Of a stretch of DNA of 29,960 bases, positions 7,643-17,500 are shown piece by piece. The notes under the pieces are model-generated. The model did not search any database. It worked only from the letters and a program-made list of their open reading frames with translations, and was not told the DNA's origin. The DNA is from Thermoplasmata archaeon (GTDB lineage: Archaea > Thermoplasmatota > Thermoplasmata > Thermoplasmatales > Thermoplasmataceae), in the NCBI GenBank assembly GCA_021850505.1, contig JAJZLW010000044.1, positions 1-29,960 on the forward strand, in the 5' to 3' direction. Numbering within the stretch: the first letter of the stretch is position 1; every line of letters starts with the position of its first letter. The translations under genes were made by a program, and so were the position numbers.

Positions 7643-10600
7643 ATGTTTAGAAAGTTTGGATTCAATCACAAGGCTAAATTAATGGCACTGATAATCGCTA
7701 CATTTATGATAGTCTCTTCATTTGCATTTTTCGCCAACATGCCTAGCAGTTCTAATGTCGGAAAGATATCTGTTAAACCATCTGCAAATACGTCTTCTAT
7801 TTATTTGATTCAATTTGTTGAAACGGGTTTACCTTTAAATTCGCAGAATGGTGTTTACGGTTTTCTCTGGGGTGTAAATATTTCCGGAGAAATGCATGAA
7901 TCATCCACAAATACCGTAGCATTCTACATGCATCCTGCTTCTAACGTAAGTTATGTGATAAAGGCTGTTTCAAATTTTTCTGCAACACCATCATCTGGAA
8001 CATTTAATGTAACTTCCTCAAACGTTTTGATTGATATTACGTATTCATCGACGACTTATGGGATAACTTTTTCTGAGGAGGGCCTCCCTTCAACTGGATC
8101 TTCGACGGAATGGAGTATTAGTTTTAATGGCATGGATGTCTATAGTAACAGCTCTACGATTTCGTTAACGGAACCTGACGGAACTTATACATATGTCATC
8201 CACTCCGAGTCAGTTTTTCTGCCTGATCCATCATCAGGAAGCATAACCATAGATGGTTCCAGCGTTAATATTCCTGTTCAATTCACAAATGACTTTGAAA
8301 GTGTTACGTTTTTTGAGCATGGACTTCCGCAACATTCTTCTTTAACACAGACCCAATGGAGAGTTACACTTAAAAATACTTCTCTTGGGCTCAACGTTTC
8401 TGAGGTCTCTTTTAACAGCTCACTTAACTTTAATGTTCCAAGCGGGAATTATACATATTCTGCTTCAACGATCAACACTTTTAATTTGTCAGGGGGATCC
8501 GGAATAGTAACTGTCATAAAGAAATATACCTATGTGAATATCACATTCATTCCAGATTTTAATGGTGTTGAATTTCTTGAACACGGGTTACCATATTCGG
8601 TTAGTGGATCCAGTTCTGCAACACCTCTCTGGTCTGTAAATCTAAAAAATAATACCAAAGACGTTAATTTCACGGATTACTCGAACCAGCCGCAGTTGTT
8701 TTTCAATGTCACCAACGGTAATTACAGATTTGTTGCATCGCAGATACCAGGGTTTTCGATTTTGCCTGGTTCTGGATACGTAAACGTATCAAACGGTTTT
8801 TACATTATAGATGTCTTTTACACTTCTGGTTATACTTATCTAGCTTTCAAGGAAAAGGGTCTATTTTCAAACACAACCACGCCTTCCTCATCTTTCGGGG
8901 ACTATTGGTCAGTTACTGTGATTAATTCAACAGGACACCATTTCGTCCAAGGCACAGACAGCGACAAAATTACATTCTGGCTGCCTTATGGTGACTATAC
9001 TTACTACACCTCTAACAATACGGGATTCCAGACAGTGAATGAAACCGGTACAATTACATTAAATGCGCCGGAAATCGAACATATTGGTTATTCTTTATCT
9101 AGTGGTGTTACTTTAGCAAAGGGTAGTGGGAGATTAGCCGCAATCGATTTATATGAATATGGGCTGGCACCCGGAACAACCTGGGACGTGGCACTTTCTA
9201 CTAATAATGTTAATGCAACATCCCAAATTACAGACTCGGCACTGATAATATTTTATGTCCCTAATGGGACATATTACATCAGGATCCTTGATAGCTCCGG
9301 TTTCCATCCAAATCTCTCATCCTTTTATTTGACCGTTGATACAGCTACAAGCCAGTTTTATAATTATTCGATTCATTTCGCTCCCGCCTTCGGTTACGTT
9401 AATTTCACGGAGGTCGGTCTTGTTCATGGAACGATGTGGTCAGTTGTTATTAACGATTCATCCAACAATTCTTTCCTGTATTCTACCAGTTTCAATAACC
9501 TTTCAATCGCTTTGCCAAATGGCACATACTTCTACAGGGTGTTGGAACCTTCCAGCAATATGGATCCGTTCGCTAACAGTTCTGGTTATATCTATATTTC
9601 AACAACCAAACCATTGTCTTTCACGAGTAGATTTATCAGCAACGAATATCCTGTTACCTTCAGCGAGAGGGGTCTTCCGCAAGGTTTCAGCTGGAATCTC
9701 CTTCTAACATATCCTAACGGTAACATAGTCCAGTACAGTCTTAATACTGGTCTGATTAATATAGAACTGACAAACGGAACATACAGATATTCAGCGGTTT
9801 CGACAAGCGGTTATTTAAATTCACCATCGTTTTCCTTATTCACAGTTAACGGGACTCAATCATCCTCCATTCAACACAATGTCACATTCAAATCAGATCT
9901 GTATTCAGTGACTTTAACAGAGGCGGGTTTACCAACCGGTGCGATGTGGTCGGCGACCATAGATGGTATTTATTCGCAAACTACGCTGGGGGTGCTTTCT
10001 TTCTCTTTACCGGGTGGAACTTATATCTATCATATATCATCAGCTGGCAGCTATGTCCCAATAAATGCAATAGGTGTGATTTCAGTATCGAAATCCAATG
10101 TCAGCGTAAGTGTTACGTATGAAAAATTTGACTATCATGTCACATTCCAGGAGAAAAATCTTCCGGTAAAAACAGCATGGTCTGTGTTGATTGATAATCA
10201 GGTATTTGCAACTAATAGTACAAGTATTTCAATCGTTTTACCAAATGGTACCTATGCTTACCAGTTAATACAGCAAGGTTACAATATTCCAGTAAACTCA
10301 AATGGAATAATCACGGTCTCCGGCGAGAATATCACTATTAATATCGGCTTTGTTTCGACGATCTATGAATTATCATTCAAGCAAATAGGTGCACTTCCAG
10401 CAGGTATTCCATTTACTGTACTTTTAGGAAATATCACAGGCGCCCTCGCAGCTTATTCAACTACTACTTCATACAATAATATGTCGCTTGTAAATGGTAC
10501 ATACTCTTTCACTCTTTTAGAATCGGACTTCTACGTTGCGATTCCTGGCACTGGCACGGTTAGCATCGATGGATCCAATGTCACTATAAACGTAGCGTAC

Positions 10601-11230
10601 GAGATTTTCAAATACACTGTAACTTTTACAGAAAACGGTCTTCCGTCAGGGAATACTTGGAACGTAACGCTTCTTTCAAGCACTGGCCAAACTTTCTCTT
10701 CAAACACGTCGTCAAGTTCTATAAGTTTTGACTTGGTTAATGGTACCTATTCATTTCAGGTTAGTTCAGATAACAAAACATTTTCCCCGAGCCCAATAAG
10801 TGGTTCAATAACCGTCAGTGGGCAACCACAGAACATTGCAGTGCAGTTTAGCAAAGTGCTTTACGATCTGCAATTCTCTGAGAAAGGATTACCCAAGAAT
10901 ACCACCTGGGAGGTTTCTATTAATAATGTGACCTACTCTTCCAATAAATCATCCAACATTAACATCACGCTTACAAATGGTACTTACACATATAAGGTTC
11001 TAAACGTTACCGGATACACAGTATCACCGCAATTTGGCAAGATAGTTGTGAATGGTGCAAACGTATCCACATCAACAACATTTGCACTCAAGGTAACTGT
11101 TATTCCGCCACCTCCACCTTCCACTACACCTAAATATGACACTTTCATAGTTATTGGTACGCTGGTAGGAATTGGTGTAATAGGCCTCGCGGTTATAACA
11201 GTACTATACTATCAAAGAAAGAAAGTATGA
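7643..11230 (+). CDS. Large surface protein: 13 beta-sandwich repeats with N- and C-terminal membrane segments
   Basis: This 1195-residue protein is exported and membrane-anchored. A hydrophobic segment (about 13-31) follows a basic N-terminus. Thirteen tandem repeats of about 75-100 residues fill residues 53-1152. A proline linker (1155-1159) leads to a C-terminal TM helix (about 1167-1190) and a basic tail QRKKV. Each repeat follows the pattern F-x-E-x-GLP, a Trp in a W-x-V strand, NGTY-x-Y, then SG-x-I-x-V and a closing beta strand, as expected for an Ig-like or fibronectin-like fold. Seven repeats contain the exact sequon NGTY, and many other N-x-S/T sites are present, so heavy N-glycosylation is likely. 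No catalytic domain was seen and no cysteine was noticed. Similar repeats occur in surface proteins and thermopsin-like proteins of Thermoplasmata. A structural stalk, S-layer-like or adhesive role is inferred. Confidence 0.82.
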   Translation: MFRKFGFNHKAKLMALIIATFMIVSSFAFFANMPSSSNVGKISVKPSANTSSIYLIQFVETGLPLNSQNGVYGFLWGVNISGEMHESSTNTVAFYMHPASNVSYVIKAVSNFSATPSSGTFNVTSSNVLIDITYSSTTYGITFSEEGLPSTGSSTEWSISFNGMDVYSNSSTISLTEPDGTYTYVIHSESVFLPDPSSGSITIDGSSVNIPVQFTNDFESVTFFEHGLPQHSSLTQTQWRVTLKNTSLGLNVSEVSFNSSLNFNVPSGNYTYSASTINTFNLSGGSGIVTVIKKYTYVNITFIPDFNGVEFLEHGLPYSVSGSSSATPLWSVNLKNNTKDVNFTDYSNQPQLFFNVTNGNYRFVASQIPGFSILPGSGYVNVSNGFYIIDVFYTSGYTYLAFKEKGLFSNTTTPSSSFGDYWSVTVINSTGHHFVQGTDSDKITFWLPYGDYTYYTSNNTGFQTVNETGTITLNAPEIEHIGYSLSSGVTLAKGSGRLAAIDLYEYGLAPGTTWDVALSTNNVNATSQITDSALIIFYVPNGTYYIRILDSSGFHPNLSSFYLTVDTATSQFYNYSIHFAPAFGYVNFTEVGLVHGTMWSVVINDSSNNSFLYSTSFNNLSIALPNGTYFYRVLEPSSNMDPFANSSGYIYISTTKPLSFTSRFISNEYPVTFSERGLPQGFSWNLLLTYPNGNIVQYSLNTGLINIELTNGTYRYSAVSTSGYLNSPSFSLFTVNGTQSSSIQHNVTFKSDLYSVTLTEAGLPTGAMWSATIDGIYSQTTLGVLSFSLPGGTYIYHISSAGSYVPINAIGVISVSKSNVSVSVTYEKFDYHVTFQEKNLPVKTAWSVLIDNQVFATNSTSISIVLPNGTYAYQLIQQGYNIPVNSNGIITVSGENITINIGFVSTIYELSFKQIGALPAGIPFTVLLGNITGALAAYSTTTSYNNMSLVNGTYSFTLLESDFYVAIPGTGTVSIDGSNVTINVAYEIFKYTVTFTENGLPSGNTWNVTLLSSTGQTFSSNTSSSSISFDLVNGTYSFQVSSDNKTFSPSPISGSITVSGQPQNIAVQFSKVLYDLQFSEKGLPKNTTWEVSINNVTYSSNKSSNINITLTNGTYTYKVLNVTGYTVSPQFGKIVVNGANVSTSTTFALKVTVIPPPPPSTTPKYDTFIVIGTLVGIGVIGLAVITVLYYQRKKV
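7799..11095 (+). repeat. Thirteen tandem coding repeats (F-x-E-x-GLP ... W-x-V ... NGTY-x-Y)
   Basis: Repeat starts at the protein level are residues 53, 139, 219, 307, 397, 497, 584, 669, 754, 830, 908, 990 and 1074 (DNA 7799, 8057, 8297, 8561, 8831, 9131, 9392, 9647, 9902, 10130, 10364, 10610, 10862). Repeats 3-5 are the most divergent in the loop before the tryptophan, where long Ser/Thr-rich insertions occur. Repeats 8-13 are the most regular. DNA identity between repeats looks low, so this is an old duplication series. Confidence 0.85.
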
Positions 11231-11245
11231 ATAATAAAATTTAAC

Positions 11246-11264
11246 ATGGTTATCCATCAACCAT
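11246..11264 (+). terminator. Weak stem-loop after the repeat surface protein
   Basis: ATGGTT (11246-11251) and AACCAT (11259-11264) can pair around a 7-nt loop, 15 nt after the stop. No T tract follows at once. Position is the only support for a terminator role. Confidence 0.2.
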
Positions 11265-11366
11265 AAGCAATACAATTACATATGATCTCTAAAATATCTG
11301 CCTTCCCATAGATATTTTTCAACTACATTTTCGAAATGAAATTTAAAGACTTGATTACTTCAAAGA

Positions 11367-11380
11367 ATCAAATATTTGAT
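11367..11380. promoter_or_regulatory. Perfect 14-bp palindrome, candidate operator
   Basis: ATCAAATATTTGAT is a perfect palindrome in the 278-base gap between the repeat protein and the pilin-like operon, about 130 nt before the GTG at 11509. Its twofold symmetry fits a dimeric regulator, but its A+T content makes chance occurrence plausible. Apart from this, the weak stem-loop and the promoter, nothing else was found in 11231-11508. Confidence 0.25.
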
Positions 11381-11478
11381 CATTTGTTTTTAGGATCGTT
11401 GTTTTTACTGAATTATGTTCACAGCGTTGTCTTACTGGTCGAAATTCTATGCAATTTCTTTAAATAAAAATCGACAAT

Positions 11479-11486
11479 GTATAAAT
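11479..11486 (+). promoter_or_regulatory. TATA box of the pilin-like operon
   Basis: GTATAAAT is centred 26.5 nt before the GTG at 11509, so the first gene is expected to be leaderless with a GTG start. A second A+T-rich element (CTTTAAATAAA, near 11460) lies further upstream. Confidence 0.6.
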
Positions 11487-11508
11487 TCCTGTATTACTTA
11501 TCCTCTTT

Positions 11509-14500
11509 GTGAAAGGCGCAGTAATCCCAAAAGGAAAGGATAAGGCAGTGGGTGTTGTAATAGGTGCGCTTTTGCTAACGGTTATACTTTTCGCTTTTCT
11601 AACTGCTTACATTTTGTATTATGTCCCATCAACGGAGCAGACTAACGCTAGCTCATCCATTACCGACAGAGAAAATGGATTTATCGGTTTGACGCAGAGC
11701 ATAAATAATGCACAACATGTGGGCTCATACGTTTCGCAGGTTGTCCCTCTTGGTTATTCAGGTGTCCCTCCTTTTTCACAGCCGTCGTCATCATCGATTT
11801 CATATCAAAATAATACTTCCTTGTTCTTAGGCTATCTTAATTATACCTTCAACGTTACACTTGCTAATTCTAGCCTTGGCGAAACACTTAATCCTAACGA
11901 GATAGCTGTTTTGCCGATTTCCATCTATGTACCTGCAAACGAACCTAAATTCTTCAACATTGAACTTTCAATCGATAGTAACGCATATTCAGCGTACGAA
12001 AGCGCAAACCTTACGAATATATTATTCATGTACCAAAACGGTACTGTGATCCCTTCTTGGCTGGAGAATAATGCTTCAAGTACCGCATCTTCAAGTATTT
12101 ATTGGCTGAAACTCAATGGTGTTTCATCCGGTACAACAATAACCGCTGACATGGTATTCCTGCCTGTAGATATTAACATTATGAACAAGTATCAGACGGG
12201 CGAAGCTCCGCAGTGCTCTCCCCTTTATGGGGAATATAACGACATAGCAAACGTTCTCAGCCCAGGACTGGAATACCAGATTTATTATGACAGTTCTGGT
12301 AATTTTGATAGTCAAGGTTATCAAAATGATCTGTATAACGCAAATATGGCAAATGATACTTCAATAACAGAAAAAACAGCTTCCTTCAATTCTAATACTT
12401 TACCCTTCAATACTAGTTTGGTTGGAGTTAAATGTTCAGTAAATGGAAATAACAAAAATAATGTTATTATAAATTATCAGTACGGATACACTGGTGGAAA
12501 AAGCTACCCCAATCCTCCCGTTACAACCCCTAAAAACTCTTTTCTGATCAAAATGCTTGGTTTTGCTGAAATTAATTCAACATCAACCGTTATTCACGGT
12601 GCAACAGATGATGGAATGGCTGTTGGCTATAATTCTTTCAGCGGTTTCATGAATGGAGTGAACTGGCTTGGGGTAAATTCCAATCCTAACAACTTAATTA
12701 ACAAGTATTTCCCCCAGGGTTTTACCATATATAAAGGACAATTTAATGCTAAAAATGGCACTTACCCAATAGAAATGGATTATTTCCAGGATGGGGGTGA
12801 TGCATATACGGCACTATGGTCTAACTACCCTATAACTTATTATCATCCAGTATTCCCAGCTGGTGGTTTAGTGCCAAGTGTTACATTGGGTAAAGTCTCT
12901 TTAGACAAAATTGCCACTGTACCAATCACAATAACTAACACTCAGGATCAAGCTGAGCCTCATACTTACCAGCAGAATATTTCTGTAAATAATGCACTTT
13001 ACAGCAAATATGAGGCTGGTTCCCTACAGAACATTATTTTTACATACCAGAACGGAACGGTAATACCATCCTGGCTTCAGTCAGGTAATACCAATACTTC
13101 ATCTTCTTCAGTTTACTGGCTTTCAATGTATGGAATGCCAGCACTTGCAAGCGAGAAAATATACATGGTCCTTCTGCCGAAATACATGGATATGATGAAT
13201 AATTTCAGGACCGGTGAGAATCCGTCGTTGTCCTCGGTCTATGGCGAATACGATGATGGATCCAGCGTATTCGTTGATTATTATTCTGGTTCATCGCTTT
13301 CGAAATGGAACGTTGTAGGTGCTTCTGGATTAATATCAACCGCGCCATCCGGTTCTCCCGGCGGGATTGAAGCTTTTTATGCTGCCAGTGCAAATGGGGA
13401 TTATCTCGATACAAATGCAAGCTATAATCAATCTTCCGATTATATTATTCAATATTATGTCTATACTACGGGCCTCGGAGATTTCTTTTTTTCAAGCAGC
13501 GCATCTGGACATGGTCAGATGTCGAGGCTGGATTCGCGATCTGGTTGCAGCGACCTGGGTTTGGCAGCAACTTCCTCATGGACTTCCTGGAATGCACCGA
13601 TAGATCATGCCACCCTGTCAAGCCATAAGTGGTACCTCTTCAGTGTTATTATTGCAAATGGGAAGATAGCAGACTATCAAAACACTAACCTGAACGTATA
13701 TTCAAACCTTGGAGTTAACATTAATCCTCTCAGCAGCACTTACCAAGACAGTGCTGGAGGAGAGTCGTACAGCCCGCTTGGTAGTTATATTGGGTTAGTT
13801 GGAGACGCACTTGGTTCTAGTTATGATACATACTGGAATGGAATAATAATCAGGGACTATCCGGCAAATGGAGTAATGCCTTCAGTTATATTTGCAAATG
13901 CAAATACATCATCCACCAACACTAGCATACTGCATTTTACTGAAAACTATAAAATATATGGATCTCTGGATTCTGTGCTTAATATTGGCAATACCAACGC
14001 CGGCACGATTTACCTAGCAGATGGATCAACGGTTCTTTCATATGGAAACGAGAATGTCATTAGATCTATTCTTCCTGTTAATTTGACCGAGTCTAATAGT
14101 GGAGTGGGTATTTCTGTGAACGCAGTTTCAATTATTGGTAAAAACCAGACAGATTCGGCGATTGGTTCAAGCATAGTAAAACTGGTGGCATCTAATGTTC
14201 AAACCACAACATATTATAAAGGTGAAGTTCTGAGCCTGCTTTCACCTTCATTTGTTCCCTATACTGCTGATGTTTCGTCCATAAACATCAGCTCATTCAG
14301 CTATGTAATTTCCGGGCCTTTGGGAGAAGGCTTCAATAACTCCTTATACGAAATATATGGGAATGGCCAGGCTGTTGGATCAAATCATACATGGTTCATT
14401 GATAATAATCTCTCTGTAACTTACAACAATGAATTGCTTAAAATTGGAATGCTTGGAAATTCACTGCAGGTGAACTCACTGTCAATAGAATATAAAGTAT

Positions 14501-14520
14501 ATTCACTGTTAAATATTTAG
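11509..14520 (+). CDS. Giant pilin-like surface protein A: two DUF2341-like units with PA14-like and LamG-like modules
   Basis: This is a 1003-residue exported protein with an archaeal class III (pilin-type) signal. The motif K-D-K-A/V-G-V-V-I-G suggests cleavage after A13, and a hydrophobic stretch (about 14-38) forms the pilin-like helix. Next is a short ectodomain with 'VPLGYSG'. Two homologous units follow, about 131-460 and 467-795. Each begins with a DUF2341-like domain ('NGTVIPSWL', then 'YGEY(N/D)D') and ends in a Gly-rich '(V/M)PSV' strand. Unit 1 then carries a PA14-like module (about 345-445: 'GATDDGMAV', 'YPIEMDYFQDGGDAYTALW'), and unit 2 a LamG/concanavalin-like sandwich (about 595-784, ending 'YWNGIIIRDY'). 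Residues 814-1003 match the C-terminal domain of the next two proteins. It lacks the Glu found in the VSE-type motif of its neighbours. Carbohydrate or surface binding is inferred. The GTG start rests on TATA spacing. Confidence 0.78.
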   Translation: MKGAVIPKGKDKAVGVVIGALLLTVILFAFLTAYILYYVPSTEQTNASSSITDRENGFIGLTQSINNAQHVGSYVSQVVPLGYSGVPPFSQPSSSSISYQNNTSLFLGYLNYTFNVTLANSSLGETLNPNEIAVLPISIYVPANEPKFFNIELSIDSNAYSAYESANLTNILFMYQNGTVIPSWLENNASSTASSSIYWLKLNGVSSGTTITADMVFLPVDINIMNKYQTGEAPQCSPLYGEYNDIANVLSPGLEYQIYYDSSGNFDSQGYQNDLYNANMANDTSITEKTASFNSNTLPFNTSLVGVKCSVNGNNKNNVIINYQYGYTGGKSYPNPPVTTPKNSFLIKMLGFAEINSTSTVIHGATDDGMAVGYNSFSGFMNGVNWLGVNSNPNNLINKYFPQGFTIYKGQFNAKNGTYPIEMDYFQDGGDAYTALWSNYPITYYHPVFPAGGLVPSVTLGKVSLDKIATVPITITNTQDQAEPHTYQQNISVNNALYSKYEAGSLQNIIFTYQNGTVIPSWLQSGNTNTSSSSVYWLSMYGMPALASEKIYMVLLPKYMDMMNNFRTGENPSLSSVYGEYDDGSSVFVDYYSGSSLSKWNVVGASGLISTAPSGSPGGIEAFYAASANGDYLDTNASYNQSSDYIIQYYVYTTGLGDFFFSSSASGHGQMSRLDSRSGCSDLGLAATSSWTSWNAPIDHATLSSHKWYLFSVIIANGKIADYQNTNLNVYSNLGVNINPLSSTYQDSAGGESYSPLGSYIGLVGDALGSSYDTYWNGIIIRDYPANGVMPSVIFANANTSSTNTSILHFTENYKIYGSLDSVLNIGNTNAGTIYLADGSTVLSYGNENVIRSILPVNLTESNSGVGISVNAVSIIGKNQTDSAIGSSIVKLVASNVQTTTYYKGEVLSLLSPSFVPYTADVSSINISSFSYVISGPLGEGFNNSLYEIYGNGQAVGSNHTWFIDNNLSVTYNNELLKIGMLGNSLQVNSLSIEYKVYSLLNI
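11899..13893 (+). repeat. Internal two-unit duplication in pilin-like protein A
   Basis: Unit 1 (11899-12888) and unit 2 (12907-13893) align at their ends. Both start with I-A-x-(L/V)-P-I-(S/T)-I, share YQNGTVIPSWL and YGEY-x-D, and finish with PSV. The middle differs completely: PA14-like in the first, LamG-like in the second. The duplication was therefore followed or accompanied by exchange of the inserted module. Confidence 0.7.
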
Positions 14521-14523
14521 GAG
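14520..14523 (+). promoter_or_regulatory. Shine-Dalgarno GGAG for pilin-like protein B
   Basis: GGAG overlaps the last base of the upstream stop codon and lies 5 nt before the ATG at 14529. It supports translation of B from the operon message rather than from its own leaderless transcript. Confidence 0.6.
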
Positions 14524-14528
14524 CTAAT

Positions 14529-17500
14529 ATGAAAATTCCATCAAACAAAAAAGATTCAGGTGTTTCTGAGGTTATAGGGGCAGTTCTCGTCTTTGCAATT
14601 TTCATATCTATTTTTACTACAGTTTCTTCATACTACATACCTTCCACTCAGTCGAGTGCTGAGACGAATTATCAATCTCAGTCGATGGCTGCGATGTCGG
14701 ATCTTAATAGCGCAATTTCGAGTGCGCAATATGCTTCTGGGTCCGTTATAAATCAGTATATTCCGCTTGGAATACAGGGCGGGATATTATCCCCGTCGAA
14801 GCAGACCTCTGTGACTTACTCAGATTCTGGATTATCAGGATCTTTAAGTTATGGAATAGGCGAATCATTTTCCTATGTGTCTCAACATCCTACTTCAGCG
14901 ATTTTGAACAAACTACTTGAAACATTCCCGCGTGAGAATTTTTTATCACCTGATGCAGCAGTTTACTACCAACCTGCAAATACAGTTTATGTTGCTGGTT
15001 ATTCAACACAGAATATAGTTGAATTTAAAGCAACATCAGGTACCTTAACAGGATATTTTTATGCTGGCCCGAATCCGAAATTTATAGCCTTGGATGGTAA
15101 TGACCTGGCCGTTGCGGATAACTACACTGTAACTGCAATAAACCATGCAACAAAAAATTCTTGTTATTATTTGCCTATTTCTATAATATCAACTTCGACT
15201 AATTCTGTGATCGAGACTATTGAAGTTAAGAATACCAATGATGTGGCATTCAATGTCACCGCCCTATTAGTTGCAAATAATAATATATACGTTGCTTACC
15301 ATTATTCGTCTTCAGGTATCGTTACTAATAACCTGACTGAGTTTCAATTACAGGGTGGATCATATGTTAGAACTGCAAATGTAAATCCCGGCTTAATAAT
15401 AACCTCACTGATATATGATAATAATAATGGCTGTATAATAGGTCTTGAGCAGCCAAAAACTGGATTTTTTCCCGGGAATCCATCATATCTTGTAATCAAT
15501 CCAAACACACTTTCAAGTTATTCTGTATCTCTTGACTTTAGTTCTTTTTATAAGAATTATGGTTATAACTATTTAGATAATTCAGTTTCTAATAGCGTTC
15601 TAAGTTACGATAGTGAACTTAATGTTGCTGGGAAGAAGCCTCCTGAGGTAGTTCTAAACAGTGCAATTGTGGGCTCCAATGAAATTCTTTATTTTACCTA
15701 TAATATTACAAACCAGAGCGTGATTTATTCCCTTGGATCAACAAACCTATTATATCCATCATCCGGAATTGCCGGTTCAACTTTCAGCAGTTCTGCAGGT
15801 ACTACGCCTATTGTATCAGACTGCCAGTTCTATACTAATTCAAGTGAAAAGTACATAATTAACCCGACCTCGATCACTCAGGACACCTCAATGACAACAG
15901 AGATGGTATTGGGCTCATCTGCATCGCTATATTCTTCTGGATCATCATCCTCTCCTCCATCTGAAGATATGGTCTTTAATTCTGTGAGTTCTGGAACTAG
16001 TTTTAACATTACATGTTCAGGCACTCCTGTATCGAAGGTTGCGGGGAACATAGTGTTTGCTGCTAAAGGGATTGTTTCTCAGCCTTCTTACTACATAACC
16101 AACTCGAACCAGAATATAGAGACTGCTATCATTCTTAATTCGCAACCTCTTGTAACAGGAACTCAAATCATAAGAGATGATTTCTTCAACGGCCCGTATT
16201 CTGGAGTTTACGATCCTGTATCAAATCTCGTCTACTTTACAGATTATAATACGGGCTCGGTGTCAATTGTATCACCTATAACCGGTGCATTGGTCGGCTC
16301 AGTTAATTTAGGGTCTTCGTCATATCCGACTAATTTAACCGTAAACCAAAACAACGGCACCGTCTATGTCGTGGAATCGCATCAGAACACAATCGCTTTG
16401 ATTAAGGGCACCAATCTACTCTCAACCATTAAACTCGGGAATATCTTTTCATCTGTAACTCCATACGGTATCTCTTATAATCCCTCAACGAACACGGTTT
16501 ACGTCTCCGCTGAGGAATCATCATCATTTGTAATATTTAACATCTCTGCCACGGGCCCCACCCCAGTCGGCACACCAACCGCAGGAACGCCATGCGGTGT
16601 ATTTTTGGATCCTGCTACAAATGAGTCATATGCATTAATGAAGCATTCAGGATCATATTATCTTTATTCGATAAATAACGTATTTGCTGGGCAGTCATTG
16701 CCCGGTCTTACTACAAAATATCCTGCCGATGCAACTTTTGATGCCTATAACGGTTATCTTTATGTGACAAATGGAGGATCAAGCGGATTTGTATACATAT
16801 ACATACCAGGTTCTACTCCAACAAGTTTCTCCCCGTATGCAAAAATACCTAGGTTAGAAGTTGGATCGTATCCTGTCGGATCTGTGTTTGACCCTGCTAA
16901 CAACCTTTTATACATTGCAAATTCAGAAACAAATAACGTAACAATAATAGATGCCACAAACAACACATATTTTTCTACGATTTGGATTGGTTCAGGACCA
17001 CAACTCCCTCTTTTTGATTCTGAAAATGGTTATGTCTATATACCAGATTTTACCTTCAATAAGGTCTCAGTTATCGATGGTGGGTTCACTATATTAAATG
17101 GGAGGGTTGGAATCGTTCAGAGCGAAAATGCCAAAATCGGTGGAAGTATTTATACCACCGGACAGACCAGCTTCATCTCACCTGTCAGTTTCATTTCCGA
17201 AGGCGGTGCGCTTATTGAGAATTTTACAAATAGTAATCAAACGAAGGTGCTGTCTGGCTTGCCTCTAAGTATACTAAACTCAAGTGGCAATATTTACCTT
17301 TCGTATACCTCATCTTATCTCACCTTACCATCAGGCTCATCCGATGCAACAGTCTCCTCCTTATCTCCTACTGACCTGAAAATGCAGATTACTTCCGAAG
17401 TAAATAATACATATTCGAGAGGGAGCAAGTTCCTGATTTCTGACGTTTATGGGAATCAGTATCCTGCAGAGGTTACAAATGTTTTTCTGGAATACTTCAA

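Noticed and set aside
7643..11230. Thermopsin-type protease domain in the repeat protein
   Set aside because: The repeat resembles those attached to thermopsin-like proteins, but the whole ectodomain is accounted for by the 13 repeats and no protease-like segment remains.
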